The notes under the pieces: generated by a model
Seen by the model: the letters and a program-made list of their open reading frames with translations, nothing else
Told to the model about the DNA's origin: nothing
The model's database searches: none
Made by a program: the position numbers and the translations under genes
DNA from: Sphingomonadaceae bacterium
GTDB taxonomy: Bacteria; Pseudomonadota; Alphaproteobacteria; Sphingomonadales; Sphingomonadaceae
Reading direction: 5' to 3'
NCBI GenBank assembly: GCA_020850455.1
Contig: JADZEQ010000004.1
Coordinates: 1 to 64,000, forward strand
Length of the DNA stretch: 64,000 bases
Part shown: piece after piece, positions 47,906 through 56,594 of the stretch
Layout of the letters: every line of letters starts with the position of its first letter
Position numbering within the stretch: the stretch's first letter is position 1

Positions 47906-48502
47906 ATGCAAGCCACACGCATGATTTCAGGCCGCGCCATCCCCTGGGGCGCCAAGAATATCGATACCGACATCATCATCCCGGCCAAATGGCTGAAAAC
48001 CGTCAGCCGCGACGGGCTGGGCAAGGGTGCCTTTGAAAGCGTGCGCGCCGTGCCGGGCAATATATTCGACGCAGCCGAAAATCAGGGCGCGCCGATCTTG
48101 CTGGCGGGCGACAATTTCGGCTGCGGGTCGAGCCGGGAACATGCCGCTTGGGCGATGCTCGACATGGGGTTGCAAGCGGTCATAGCGCCCAGTTTTTCGG
48201 ACATTTTTTCGGGCAATGCCTTCAAAAATGGCGTGCTCGCCGTCACGCTCGACGAAGCGCAAATCGCCCGTTTGATGGCGGTGGCGGGTGACGGCGCGAC
48301 GATTACCATCGACCTCGAAAATCAAGTCGTCACCAGCGACCGGCAGGACCGTTTTGCCTTTGCCATCGACCCGTTTCGCAAAATGTGTCTGATGCAGGGG
48401 TTGGATGAAATTGCGCTGACGCTGGCCGAGGAGACCGCCATATCTGCGCATGAGGCGCGTCAGACCCATGATGCGCCATGGCTGGTGCCGTCCCAAATTT
48501 AA
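47906..48502 (+). CDS. leuD: 3-isopropylmalate dehydratase small subunit
   Basis: This 198-residue swivel-domain subunit has [12 protein letters not shown] and the signature [17 protein letters not shown]. It completes the LeuCD isomerase. The ATG at 47906 follows AAGGAAA and lies 9 nt after the metallo-beta-lactamase-fold gene. A perfect 12-bp hairpin follows its stop. Confidence 0.97.
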   Translation: MQATRMISGRAIPWGAKNIDTDIIIPAKWLKTVSRDGLGKGAFESVRAVPGNIFDAAENQGAPILLAGDNFGCGSSREHAAWAMLDMGLQAVIAPSFSDIFSGNAFKNGVLAVTLDEAQIARLMAVAGDGATITIDLENQVVTSDRQDRFAFAIDPFRKMCLMQGLDEIALTLAEETAISAHEARQTHDAPWLVPSQI

Positions 48503-48506
48503 TTGC

Positions 48507-48535
48507 CAGCGACAATTGCCGAACAATTGTCGCTG
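48507..48535 (+). terminator. Perfect 12-bp hairpin after leuD
   Basis: CAGCGACAATTG (48507-48518) and CAATTGTCGCTG (48524-48535) are exact complements around CCGAA. It starts 4 nt after the leuD stop. No T-run follows, so it may stabilise the 3' end or act as a pause rather than an efficient intrinsic terminator. Confidence 0.55.
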
Positions 48536-48639
48536 ACGCTTGCGCTTTCCATACCGCTCTTTAGAATTATCGCCATAGCCTGCCGATTCATTGCAGCAGG
48601 GACAATGGCATAGTTGCGACATTGGGGGAGAATGCGGTT

Positions 48640-49641
48640 ATGAAGGCACTGATCAGCACGGCATGTGGCGGACCGGAAAGCCTGATATTGGGTGAATTGC
48701 CCGAACCACAGGCGGGCGACGGGCAAATAGTCGTCGATGTCCATGCCTGTTCGATCAATTTTCCCGACACGCTGATCATCGTCGATAAATATCAGTTCCG
48801 CCCCGAACGTCCCTTTGCCCCCGGCGGCGAAGTCGCGGGCATTGTGCGCGCGGTCGGTGCGGGTGTTTCGGGCTTTGCGGTGGGTGACCGGGTGATCGCC
48901 GCTTGCGGCAATGGCGGGCTTGCCGAACGCGCGGCGGTGCGCGCGGCCAATGCCTATCCCCTGCCCGCATCACGCAGCTTTGCCGAGGGGGCGAGCCTGC
49001 TCATGACCTATGGCACCTCCATCCACGCGCTGAAGGACAGGGGGCGGCTAAAGGCGGGTGAAACCTTGCTGGTGCTTGGCGCGGCGGGTGGGGTTGGCCT
49101 CGCCGCGGTCGAAATCGGCAAGGCGATGGGTGCGCGCGTCATCGGCGCGGTGTCGAGCGCGGAAAAGGCGGATCTGGTCCGCGCGGCAGGGGCCGATGAT
49201 TGCATCATCTATCCCCAGCAGCCCTTTGACAAAGAAGCATCCAAGGCGCTCGCCGAACAGTTTAAGGCAGCGGTCGGCCCCAAGGGGGCGGACGTTATTT
49301 ATGACGCGGTGGGCGGTGACTATGCCGAACCGGCGCTGCGTTCGATCGCGTGGGAAGGGCGTTTTCTGGTCGTCGGCTTTCCCGCCGGCATCCCCAAATT
49401 GCCGCTCAACCTCACCCTCCTAAAAAGCTGCGACGTCTGCGGTGTTTTCTGGGGTGCATTTGCCGCGCGCGATCCAGAGGCGAACCGCGCGCATATCGCC
49501 ACGCTGTTCGACTGGTGGGCGGCGGGCAAAATCCAACCGCGCATCACCGCCACCTATCCGCTCGAACGCGGGGGGGAGGCGATTGCCGCGCTGGGTGATC
49601 GCAAAGCGGCGGGCAAATTGGTGGTCGAAATCATGCCCTGA
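48640..49641 (+). CDS. NADPH:quinone oxidoreductase-family protein (zinc-independent MDR)
   Basis: This 333-residue medium-chain reductase has the N-terminal GroES-like domain with HACSINFPDTL, the nucleotide loop GAAGGVGLAAVEIGKAMGARV and no structural zinc cysteines. It resembles QorA/NQO-type quinone or enoyl reductases. GGGGGAG lies about 9 nt before the ATG at 48640. It follows leuD with a 137-nt gap holding a hairpin, so it is likely a separate unit. The substrate is not defined by sequence. Confidence 0.92.
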   Translation: MKALISTACGGPESLILGELPEPQAGDGQIVVDVHACSINFPDTLIIVDKYQFRPERPFAPGGEVAGIVRAVGAGVSGFAVGDRVIAACGNGGLAERAAVRAANAYPLPASRSFAEGASLLMTYGTSIHALKDRGRLKAGETLLVLGAAGGVGLAAVEIGKAMGARVIGAVSSAEKADLVRAAGADDCIIYPQQPFDKEASKALAEQFKAAVGPKGADVIYDAVGGDYAEPALRSIAWEGRFLVVGFPAGIPKLPLNLTLLKSCDVCGVFWGAFAARDPEANRAHIATLFDWWAAGKIQPRITATYPLERGGEAIAALGDRKAAGKLVVEIMP

Positions 49642-49652
49642 CCGCGCCGGCT

Positions 49653-50387
49653 TCAAAAGCCGTGCCAGCAGACCAATTCATCGAGCGGGGCGCGCGCCAC
49701 CGGGAAATTATTGACCGGGGCGTCAGTGTCGCGCCAGCCAATCGCCAGCCCGGCATAGAGGATATGGTCATCCCCAATGGTCAGCACATCGCGCACCTGC
49801 TGCCCATAAATTGACCATGCTTCCTGTGGGCAGCTGTCCAGCCCCGCTTCGCGCAGCAACAGCATCAGGCTTTGCAGATAAATGCCCATGTCCGCCCATT
49901 GCGGCGGCCCCATGAAGCGCGGGCAATGGACAAAGGCGACAACCGGTGCGCCAAAACCGGTGAAATTCTGTGCCATCGCCATATTGCGCGCCATTTTGTC
50001 GCTGCGTTCAATACCCATCGCATCATACATGGCATGCGCCACACCATAACGCCGCGCCATATAGGGGTCGGGCAGATCGGGCGGATAGATGACATATTCG
50101 CCATCCGCGATGCCGCCACCGGCCATCATCGCCTGTTGCACAGCGGTGATAAGGTTGCGTAGCGCATCGCCGGTCACCATGGCGACATGCCAAGGCTGGA
50201 CATTGCCGCCCGATGGGGCGCGCTGTGCCTTTTCCAATATCTCGCGCAGCACTGCAGCATCCACCGGCGTATCTTGAAAGGCGCGGATCGACCGGCGGGA
50301 TGCCATGGCCGCTGTCACAGTCAAGGCCGGGGCAAAGGCAGGGTCAGAGCCGGGGGCGGAAGGGGTGGCGTTTTCAGTATAAGTCAT
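49653..50387 (-). CDS. Nitroreductase-family flavoprotein
   Basis: This 244-residue FMN-dependent oxidoreductase has the FMN-binding start SRRSIRAFQDTPVD, RAPSGGNVQPWHV and the late GLAIGWRDTDAPVN. A conserved region GLDSCPQEAWSIY matches the BluB/NfsB-like branch of the family. Its ATG overlaps the RDD gene stop (ATGA), making it the last gene of the DUF4129-to-RDD operon, where a nitroreductase is not an expected member. It could reduce nitro compounds or quinones. Confidence 0.92.
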   Translation of the reverse strand: MTYTENATPSAPGSDPAFAPALTVTAAMASRRSIRAFQDTPVDAAVLREILEKAQRAPSGGNVQPWHVAMVTGDALRNLITAVQQAMMAGGGIADGEYVIYPPDLPDPYMARRYGVAHAMYDAMGIERSDKMARNMAMAQNFTGFGAPVVAFVHCPRFMGPPQWADMGIYLQSLMLLLREAGLDSCPQEAWSIYGQQVRDVLTIGDDHILYAGLAIGWRDTDAPVNNFPVARAPLDELVCWHGF

Positions 50388-51265
50388 TGCAGTTCCGAAT
50401 TTTTATCTGCTCGGCGCTTGCCGAACAACAGATCACGTTCCTGTTTTGCCTTAAGCTGTCGATAGAAGCTGACAAGGAAAAGCATGTCATCCTCCACCAG
50501 CGGGCGACCCAATTTTGCGCGGATGGTATCGGCGACAAGTATCTTGCGCTGCAAATCGCCGGTGCGGATGACCCGTTCCAATTCCTGCAATTCAAAAACC
50601 CCATAAACCGCCAGCTCGGCATGGGTGAAAACGGGCCCGTCGCTCGGCTCCTCCAACACATCTTCGGTGATTTCGCGCGCGATCCGGTGACGCCTTGCCT
50701 GCACCACCCAGGTGCCGGCAATTAAATCGCCGAGCCGCATCCTGTCCCGGTTGAACAGCAAGAAACACCCCAGCCCCAATGTCCAGACGAGGCCCAGAAG
50801 CGCGGTCGCCGCGCCCAGCACATCGCCCATACCGCTCATCATAAATTGCACCGGCAGCAATATTTCGAGTTGGCGGACAAAGTTACGCGACACCACCGAT
50901 GCGACCGACAATTGCCCGCCATCGCGCGCGACGACCCGCAAGCCGAGCAGGCGTTTGCCCGGCGTCGCGGCACGCGGCCCCAATTCAAAGCCGATGAACC
51001 AGAAATTGGTGAGGAGGAATATGCCCAGCATGATGCCTATACCGGCAATATCGCGCACCGCGCCGCCGCCATTCAGACCGGCAAGACCAAAAATGATGAC
51101 AAAGGTGATGATGACCAACGCTTGCAGGAAAAAATCGATCGCCAAGGCCGCAAGCCGCGCACCCGCCGAACCGATTTCGAGGCGCAGATCCACCCCCTCT
51201 GGCGTTACAACCTGACGCACCATTGAATCGCGCCGACGCGCATAGGCGGCCATTGCGCTGGTCAT
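50384..51265 (-). CDS. RDD-family membrane protein
   Basis: This 293-residue protein has EGVDLRLEIGSAGARLAALAIDFF, an RDD-type first helix with the R...D pattern, further helices at about 70-90 and 130-165, and TPGKRLLGLRVVARDG, the conserved RDD loop. The ATG at 51265 overlaps the SpoIIM-like stop (ATGA). The soluble C-terminal 110 residues include ELAVYGVFELQELERV. RDD proteins beside SpoIIM, DUF58 and MoxR genes recur in bacteria; the joint function is not known. Confidence 0.9.
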   Translation of the reverse strand: MTSAMAAYARRRDSMVRQVVTPEGVDLRLEIGSAGARLAALAIDFFLQALVIITFVIIFGLAGLNGGGAVRDIAGIGIMLGIFLLTNFWFIGFELGPRAATPGKRLLGLRVVARDGGQLSVASVVSRNFVRQLEILLPVQFMMSGMGDVLGAATALLGLVWTLGLGCFLLFNRDRMRLGDLIAGTWVVQARRHRIAREITEDVLEEPSDGPVFTHAELAVYGVFELQELERVIRTGDLQRKILVADTIRAKLGRPLVEDDMLFLVSFYRQLKAKQERDLLFGKRRADKNSELQ

Positions 51266-52278
51266 TTGGTGCCAACCCCGACGCCCGAGCGGCGGCGCGG
51301 CAGATAGAAATAGCTGCACCAGAATAGCAGCAACGCCCCGCCAATCGCATATCTGAGCGCGGTTTGTTGGACCAATTGGCGGGCGAACCCTTCGAGTAGT
51401 CCGGCCAATGCCAGCATCAGCAGGACGCCGATCATCGCTGCGCCGCTATCCCGCCCAGCCTGTGCCGCCGCTTCCATCCGGCTGCGCGCACCCGGAAAGG
51501 CAAATCCCGTACCGATGCGCAGGCCCGCCGCGCCTGCAATGATTATCGCAAAAATCTCGGTCGTGCCGTGGATCGACAGCCAGCCGACAAAGTCGGTGAG
51601 CAGCCCCGCCTTGGCAAAGACGAAAAGCATCGGGCCGGTCGAAAGACCCTGATAGAAAATCAGCAATAATGTCGGCACGCCAAAGGCAAAGCCCAGCGCA
51701 AAGGCGTTGATCGCCACGCTGGCATTATTGGTGAAAAGGAAGGTCGCAAAAAAATGAAGCCCGGCGCGATCCTCCGGCGCGGTGCCAAAAATGGTCGCGC
51801 GCAATTCCGCCACGCTGGCATCCGGCCCGCGCCCCTGCACCATCCCCTCTGGCATCAGCGCATGATACCAATTGGCATCCGACGCAACGAGCCACCAACT
51901 GAGCGCGATACCCAGCGCCAGCACCGCAAAGACAATCAAAGTTTCGCGCCACAACCCCTTGACCGCCGCTGGCCAATCATAACGGAAAAAGGCGGCGAGC
52001 CGCGCGCGGCGTGATTCACGCACACCATAAATCAGGAAATATCCGCGCGTTGCCAACCCTTCGAGATAGTCGATCAGCGCCGCGTCGAGGCTGGTTGCGC
52101 GCGCAATCGACAAGGAGGACAGGGTCGCGCGGTAGAGGCGGGGCAGCGCCAATAATTCTTCATCGCTAATCCGGCGGAATGCCCATCCTTCGAGCCGGTT
52201 GCACAAAGCCTCAAATGCTTGCCATTCCCCTTCATGTTCGTGGCGAAAGGCAGCGGTCGAATATATGACGTCCGCCAT
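51262..52278 (-). CDS. Stage II sporulation protein M (SpoIIM)-like membrane protein
   Basis: This 338-residue protein has about six membrane helices in its second half and the SpoIIM/DUF95 features RESRRARLAAFFRYDWPA, TFLFTNNASVAINAFALGF and the GWLSIHGTTEIFAIIIAGAAGLRIG motif. This organism is not a spore former; the family is widespread with unknown role. ATG at 52278 overlaps the DUF58 stop (TGATG); a GTG one codon earlier is equally possible. Its stop overlaps the RDD start. Confidence 0.9.
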   Translation of the reverse strand: MADVIYSTAAFRHEHEGEWQAFEALCNRLEGWAFRRISDEELLALPRLYRATLSSLSIARATSLDAALIDYLEGLATRGYFLIYGVRESRRARLAAFFRYDWPAAVKGLWRETLIVFAVLALGIALSWWLVASDANWYHALMPEGMVQGRGPDASVAELRATIFGTAPEDRAGLHFFATFLFTNNASVAINAFALGFAFGVPTLLLIFYQGLSTGPMLFVFAKAGLLTDFVGWLSIHGTTEIFAIIIAGAAGLRIGTGFAFPGARSRMEAAAQAGRDSGAAMIGVLLMLALAGLLEGFARQLVQQTALRYAIGGALLLFWCSYFYLPRRRSGVGVGTK

Positions 52279-53609
52279 CACACCATCCCCTTGCGCTTGG
52301 CACGGATATAAGTGTCGAGCAGCGCACCGCTCAATTGGTGAAATGGTGCTTCGATGACCAATGCGCCCATTTGGCGCAGACGCGCCGCGACCAATCGCCG
52401 GTCGCGCAGCAAATCGGCGGCGACAATCGCTTGGGTGAGGGCATCGGCATCACCCACCGGGGCAGCGGCGATCCCCTCCAACTCGCTGTCTGCCGCAAGG
52501 ACAAAGAGGAGGAGGTGACGGCGGGTCAGCCGTTCAGCCGCACGCAGCATCAATTCCGCGCTCGCCGCATCGGCAAATTCGGTAAAGATGACCAGCATCG
52601 CGCGACGCTTTAATTTGGCCGAAATTGCCGCCAGCCCCAGCGTGAAATTGGTTTCCTCCGCCGCATAGTCAATATCCGCGACTGCGCGGCGCAAGGCGGC
52701 AAAATCGCCCACCCGGGCATATTCGCGGCTACCAACCCATGGCCGTCCCGCGATGGTCGCGATGGAAACGCGATCCTCCATCCTGAGCGCAACATAGCCA
52801 AGCGCCAGCGCCGCCGACACCGCACGGTCGAGCCGCGCTTCGTGCGCACCATCGGGGGTGGCGACAGGCCCGCTCATCATCCGGCCACGGTCGATGACCA
52901 GCAAAATCCGGTTGTCGCGTTCGCTTTCAAACTGCTTGGCATAAATATCATTATGTCGCGCCGATTGTTTCCAATCGATTGCGCGGCGGTCAAACCCCGG
53001 CTGAAAGCGGACCAAAGTGTCGAACTCGCTCCCTTCACCCATGCGCGCCGTCAGCCGCTGGCCCACCTGCGCCTCGCGCGTGAAGAGCGGAATGGCAAAT
53101 TGTTCGACCGCGCGGATCGACGGCACCACCGACACCGCAATGCCGATCGGCACCCGCCGCTGCATCCGGACAAGCCCCATCGGCCCCTGCCAGCCCAGCC
53201 ATGCGTCATGGACCTGCGCCATCCCGCGCCGGAGCGCGCTGATCGCGATATGCGCGGCCAGACCACCATCCGCCGCCAGGCTGAGTCGCTGGTCAATCCG
53301 CCCACCGCTTACCAAATTTGCATCGAGCGCCAGCGCCAGACGCGCATCGCGCGGACGGCCCCACCCGCCCGTTGTCACGCGCGCGGTCATCAAACATGGG
53401 TCGCCCACCCCCACCGCCTGCGGCGCGTCGAGCGACAATGTCGCGCGCGCAATTGCCGGTGCGCGAAACAGATCAAACACCATCAATGCGATGATAAGGC
53501 CGACCCACATCGCCGCGAGCACCCACAAATCGGCGCGCAAAATCGCTGCGGCCAGCGCCATCGGCGCACCCAGCGCAATCAGCAAAATGGCGCGCGGCGT
53601 CGGGGCCAT
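52278..53609 (-). CDS. DUF58 domain protein (vWA-like partner of MoxR)
   Basis: This 443-residue protein has two N-terminal membrane helices (about 5-50), a beta-rich region, then the DUF58 signature GSEFDTLVRFQPGFDRRAIDWKQSARH and a vWA-like fold with RILLVIDRGRMM, where the metal-site DxSxS is altered. Proteins of this type bind MoxR ATPases. Its start overlaps the MoxR stop by one base (TGATG), and its stop overlaps the SpoIIM-like start. Confidence 0.92.
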   Translation of the reverse strand: MAPTPRAILLIALGAPMALAAAILRADLWVLAAMWVGLIIALMVFDLFRAPAIARATLSLDAPQAVGVGDPCLMTARVTTGGWGRPRDARLALALDANLVSGGRIDQRLSLAADGGLAAHIAISALRRGMAQVHDAWLGWQGPMGLVRMQRRVPIGIAVSVVPSIRAVEQFAIPLFTREAQVGQRLTARMGEGSEFDTLVRFQPGFDRRAIDWKQSARHNDIYAKQFESERDNRILLVIDRGRMMSGPVATPDGAHEARLDRAVSAALALGYVALRMEDRVSIATIAGRPWVGSREYARVGDFAALRRAVADIDYAAEETNFTLGLAAISAKLKRRAMLVIFTEFADAASAELMLRAAERLTRRHLLLFVLAADSELEGIAAAPVGDADALTQAIVAADLLRDRRLVAARLRQMGALVIEAPFHQLSGALLDTYIRAKRKGMV

Positions 53610-54565
53610 CAGCGCGGGGCTTCGACCGCTTCGATAAGGTCGCGGACGATATTGTCGACGCTGCGCCCGTCGATTTCAGCGCTGGGCGACAAGAGCAGGC
53701 GGTGCCGCAGCAGATCAAAGGCGATGGCCTGCACATCATCGGGGATCACATAATCACGCCCTGCCAGCGCCGCCGTCGCCGCCGCTGCCCGCGCCATCAA
53801 TGCCGCCGCACGCGGGCTCGCCCCCACCGCCAAGTCCGGACTTTCGCGCGTCGAACGGATCAGCGTCACAATATATTGGGCAATGGGGTCGGCCATTTTA
53901 ACCCCTGCCGCTACCTCTATCGCCGCCGCCAAGCGCCCGGCATCCGCCACCTTGGCCACCCCCAGACTGTCGGGGTCGATGCGGGTGAAGCGCACACCAT
54001 GTCCGCTGACGATCCGTAATTCCGCCGCCGCATCGGGGTAAGGCACCGACAATTTGAACAGGAAACGGTCAAGCTGCGCCTCTGGCAAGGGGTAAACGCC
54101 CTGACTTTCAATCGGGTTTTGTGTCGCGATCACCGTAAACCGATCCGACAATAAGTGGCTTTCCCCATCGAGCGTCACGCGGCGTTCCTGCATCGCCTCC
54201 AGCAGCGCGGCCTGCGTCTTGGGCGGGGTGCGGTTCAATTCATCGGCAAGCAGCAATTCGGTGAAAATCGGCCCACGCGTCAGGGTAAAGCTCGACGTTT
54301 GGAAATTGAACAAATTGCTGCCCAATATGTCGCCGGGCATCAAGTCGGGGGTGAATTGAATCCGCCCGAAGTCGAGGCCAATGGCCCGCGCAAGGCTTTG
54401 CACCAGCAGCGTCTTGGCGGTGCCCGGCGGCCCTTCGAGCAGGGCATGCCCGCCCGCCAGCACCGTCACCAGCAAGCGTTCGACGATGGCGTCCATGCCG
54501 ACCACCGCCTTGGCCACCTCTGCCTTGATCGCGCCGGTCAGCGCCTGCAATTCATCCAATGTCAC
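53609..54565 (-). CDS. MoxR-family AAA+ ATPase
   Basis: This 318-residue AAA+ protein has Walker A GPPGTAKT, Walker B LLADELNR, sensor 1 in ATQNPIE and the arginine-finger region of the MoxR class, plus a C-terminal lid with GASPRAAALM. It likely acts as a chaperone-like ATPase on the DUF58 partner. The GTG at 54565 is chosen because AAAGGA stands 8 nt upstream; ATG at 54574 would add three residues. It overlaps the DUF4350 gene by 14 nt. Confidence 0.93.
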   Translation of the reverse strand: MTLDELQALTGAIKAEVAKAVVGMDAIVERLLVTVLAGGHALLEGPPGTAKTLLVQSLARAIGLDFGRIQFTPDLMPGDILGSNLFNFQTSSFTLTRGPIFTELLLADELNRTPPKTQAALLEAMQERRVTLDGESHLLSDRFTVIATQNPIESQGVYPLPEAQLDRFLFKLSVPYPDAAAELRIVSGHGVRFTRIDPDSLGVAKVADAGRLAAAIEVAAGVKMADPIAQYIVTLIRSTRESPDLAVGASPRAAALMARAAAATAALAGRDYVIPDDVQAIAFDLLRHRLLLSPSAEIDGRSVDNIVRDLIEAVEAPR

Positions 54566-55787
54566 GCACCACATCCTTTCGCCATTCGGCCAATTTCTGC
54601 GCGGCATCGACCGCGGCCAATGTTGAACCACCTTGGTCGAGCGCCCCCGCCAGTTCAGAGAATTTTCGTCCGCGCCGGTCACGAAAGCGGTCGAGCCACG
54701 CGCCAAGTGCCGTATCATCCAGCCCCGGCGGCGCATGCAGCCTTCGTGCGGCAATTTCGCGCACCATTTGCGCATAACGCGGCGCAAAGCGCCCGCTTGC
54801 GCCTGCCTGAACGATCAACCGCGCGCTGGTTTGTACCAATCCTGCCTTGCCCGCCGCGCGCACCCGGATTGGCAACAGCGGCGGGCCAAAGCGCACAAAG
54901 CCCTGCCACAGCAAAAAAAGTGTGGCGACGATGACGCACAGGGTGAGGCCGAGGAAGGGTGGCACAAAAGCCTGTCGCAGCAAATTATGTTGGCGCGCGC
55001 CCAACCCGTTCAGCGTCACATCAAAGGCGATCGGCGCGCCCGGCCCAGCGAGCTTGCTGATCATGGCCAGACCGGCGCGGGCGCGGCTATTGTCGGCCAT
55101 CGCCAGATTATTGACGAAATCCGGTTCGGCAAGGATGGTGGTTGCAAACCTGTCCTGCACCTCCACCATCACGGCGCGGCCATCCGCCGTCACCATCGAG
55201 GAAAAATAGGGCGATTCAATCGACTGAATGCTGCCCCCCATACGCACCGGCAGCGCCGAACCATCCCAAAAATTGACTTGCACCGAATGTCGGGGCGACG
55301 TCGCGTGCACGTTGGTTGTTACCCGCGCTGGCACCAGCGCGGCGGCGAGGGCCGCGCCATTCGGTGCATCACCCACACGACGCACTTTGTCCCGTTCCAT
55401 CGTGGGCGCGACCTGATATTTGGGCAATATGACCAGCACAGGTGTCCGAATGCTGCGCAACCTTTCGCGCAATGCTTCGGTGCTTGTTGCCGGACTGGGT
55501 GTCAAAATGGTCAGGCCATCGCCGCCTGCAAAGCCCGGTGCTGCCGCCTCTGCATCGCGCAAAATAGTGACGCCATGCCCGCCCACCCGCAATAGTTGCG
55601 CAATCCCGGCATAGCCGTTGGCCGCGCGCGACAGGGCATGGCCGCCGCCATCCCGCCCGGCCGACAATTCAGGCGCAAAGGCGGTGAGCACCCAAAAGCC
55701 GATAAAACCAAATACGCCCGCCGCAATCAGCCCGAAAATCAGCCGTGGGTTGAAAGCACCCTCACCCGATGTGGCAGTGCCCGTCAT
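54552..55787 (-). CDS. DUF4350 domain membrane protein
   Basis: This 411-residue protein has membrane helices at about 15-35 and 275-300. Between them is a periplasmic region opening LSRAANGYAGIAQLLRVGGHGVTI, with a class-I glutamine-amidotransferase/ThuA-like alternation, as in DUF4350. A cytoplasmic tail rich in Arg follows. Its ATG overlaps the DUF4129 stop (ATGA) and its end overlaps the MoxR start. DUF4350 proteins are regular members of MoxR-DUF58 operons, with no assigned function. Confidence 0.87.
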   Translation of the reverse strand: MTGTATSGEGAFNPRLIFGLIAAGVFGFIGFWVLTAFAPELSAGRDGGGHALSRAANGYAGIAQLLRVGGHGVTILRDAEAAAPGFAGGDGLTILTPSPATSTEALRERLRSIRTPVLVILPKYQVAPTMERDKVRRVGDAPNGAALAAALVPARVTTNVHATSPRHSVQVNFWDGSALPVRMGGSIQSIESPYFSSMVTADGRAVMVEVQDRFATTILAEPDFVNNLAMADNSRARAGLAMISKLAGPGAPIAFDVTLNGLGARQHNLLRQAFVPPFLGLTLCVIVATLFLLWQGFVRFGPPLLPIRVRAAGKAGLVQTSARLIVQAGASGRFAPRYAQMVREIAARRLHAPPGLDDTALGAWLDRFRDRRGRKFSELAGALDQGGSTLAAVDAAQKLAEWRKDVVRDIG

Positions 55788-56515
55788 GCGCGCTGCCGCC
55801 AGTGCGCGCCAAAGGCAAAGCTTTCATATTGCGCACGCGCCGCCATCCAATCGCCAGCGCTAATCGCCCGTTGCGCCCAGATACCGCGTTCGACAATGGC
55901 GCAGATTTGCGCAAAGGCCTGCCGCGCCGCCTCCGGCAGTTCTGAGAGGCGCGCGATGGAACGCGCGGTAAAGGCGGGCTGGACAAGGCCGGGGCGACGA
56001 TTGCCAATATCCGCCACACTATGTTCGAGCAGCAGGTGCACCGCCTCTGCAAAGCGGCCATCGGCGGCGAGCGCGTCCGCCGCTTGCAATAGATTACGCG
56101 CGCCTGTTGCATCTGGCTGCCAGCCATGTTCCTCCGTCGCCTGTGCCACAGACCGATCACGGCCAAAGCGCAGCCGATCAACAAAATCGCGCACCGCCGG
56201 TATCAACATATAGGCGACGGCGGCCACCGCGACCAATATCAACGCAAAGGCAATGCCGCGTACCAACCAGTCGCCATCACCCCCAAGCCAGCGAAAGAAG
56301 CGGATGAGCCAATTGTCGGACGTTGGCATGCTTGGCGGCGGCGGGGCGGGGGCAAATTGCAATTGATAGCTGCGGTCGCCCTGAATCTGCCGGATGGCGG
56401 CATCAATAGCGTCGGTATTGGCTTTAGACGCGTTTGGCTGCGCCGCGAGCGGCGCAGAAACCAAAGCGGCAAGCAAGAATGCAAGCGCAAAGGGCGCGGC
56501 CCGCGCCATCTGCAT
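55784..56515 (-). CDS. DUF4129-type membrane protein
   Basis: This 243-residue protein has a signal peptide ending about PLAAQ, a short periplasmic part with PAPPPPSMP, a membrane helix (about 85-107) and a cytoplasmic domain with ADGRFAEAVHLLLEHSV, typical of DUF4129. It is the first gene of the seven-gene DUF4129-DUF4350-MoxR-DUF58-SpoIIM-RDD-nitroreductase operon. ATG at 56515 is preferred, since AGGA lies 6 nt upstream; ATG at 56518 directly before it is also possible. Confidence 0.85.
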   Translation of the reverse strand: MQMARAAPFALAFLLAALVSAPLAAQPNASKANTDAIDAAIRQIQGDRSYQLQFAPAPPPPSMPTSDNWLIRFFRWLGGDGDWLVRGIAFALILVAVAAVAYMLIPAVRDFVDRLRFGRDRSVAQATEEHGWQPDATGARNLLQAADALAADGRFAEAVHLLLEHSVADIGNRRPGLVQPAFTARSIARLSELPEAARQAFAQICAIVERGIWAQRAISAGDWMAARAQYESFAFGAHWRQRA

Positions 56516-56594
56516 CATATTTCCTATCCGCGCCCCTGCTGCCATCGCCCTTGCATGACGGGGCACAGCGGCAATGGCAAGCCTGTTGCGCCGG

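Noticed and set aside
54574..54787. N-terminal extension of the MoxR gene into the DUF4350 gene
   Set aside because: The extra residues have no similarity to MoxR proteins and overlap a real gene; a good ribosome site marks GTG 54565.
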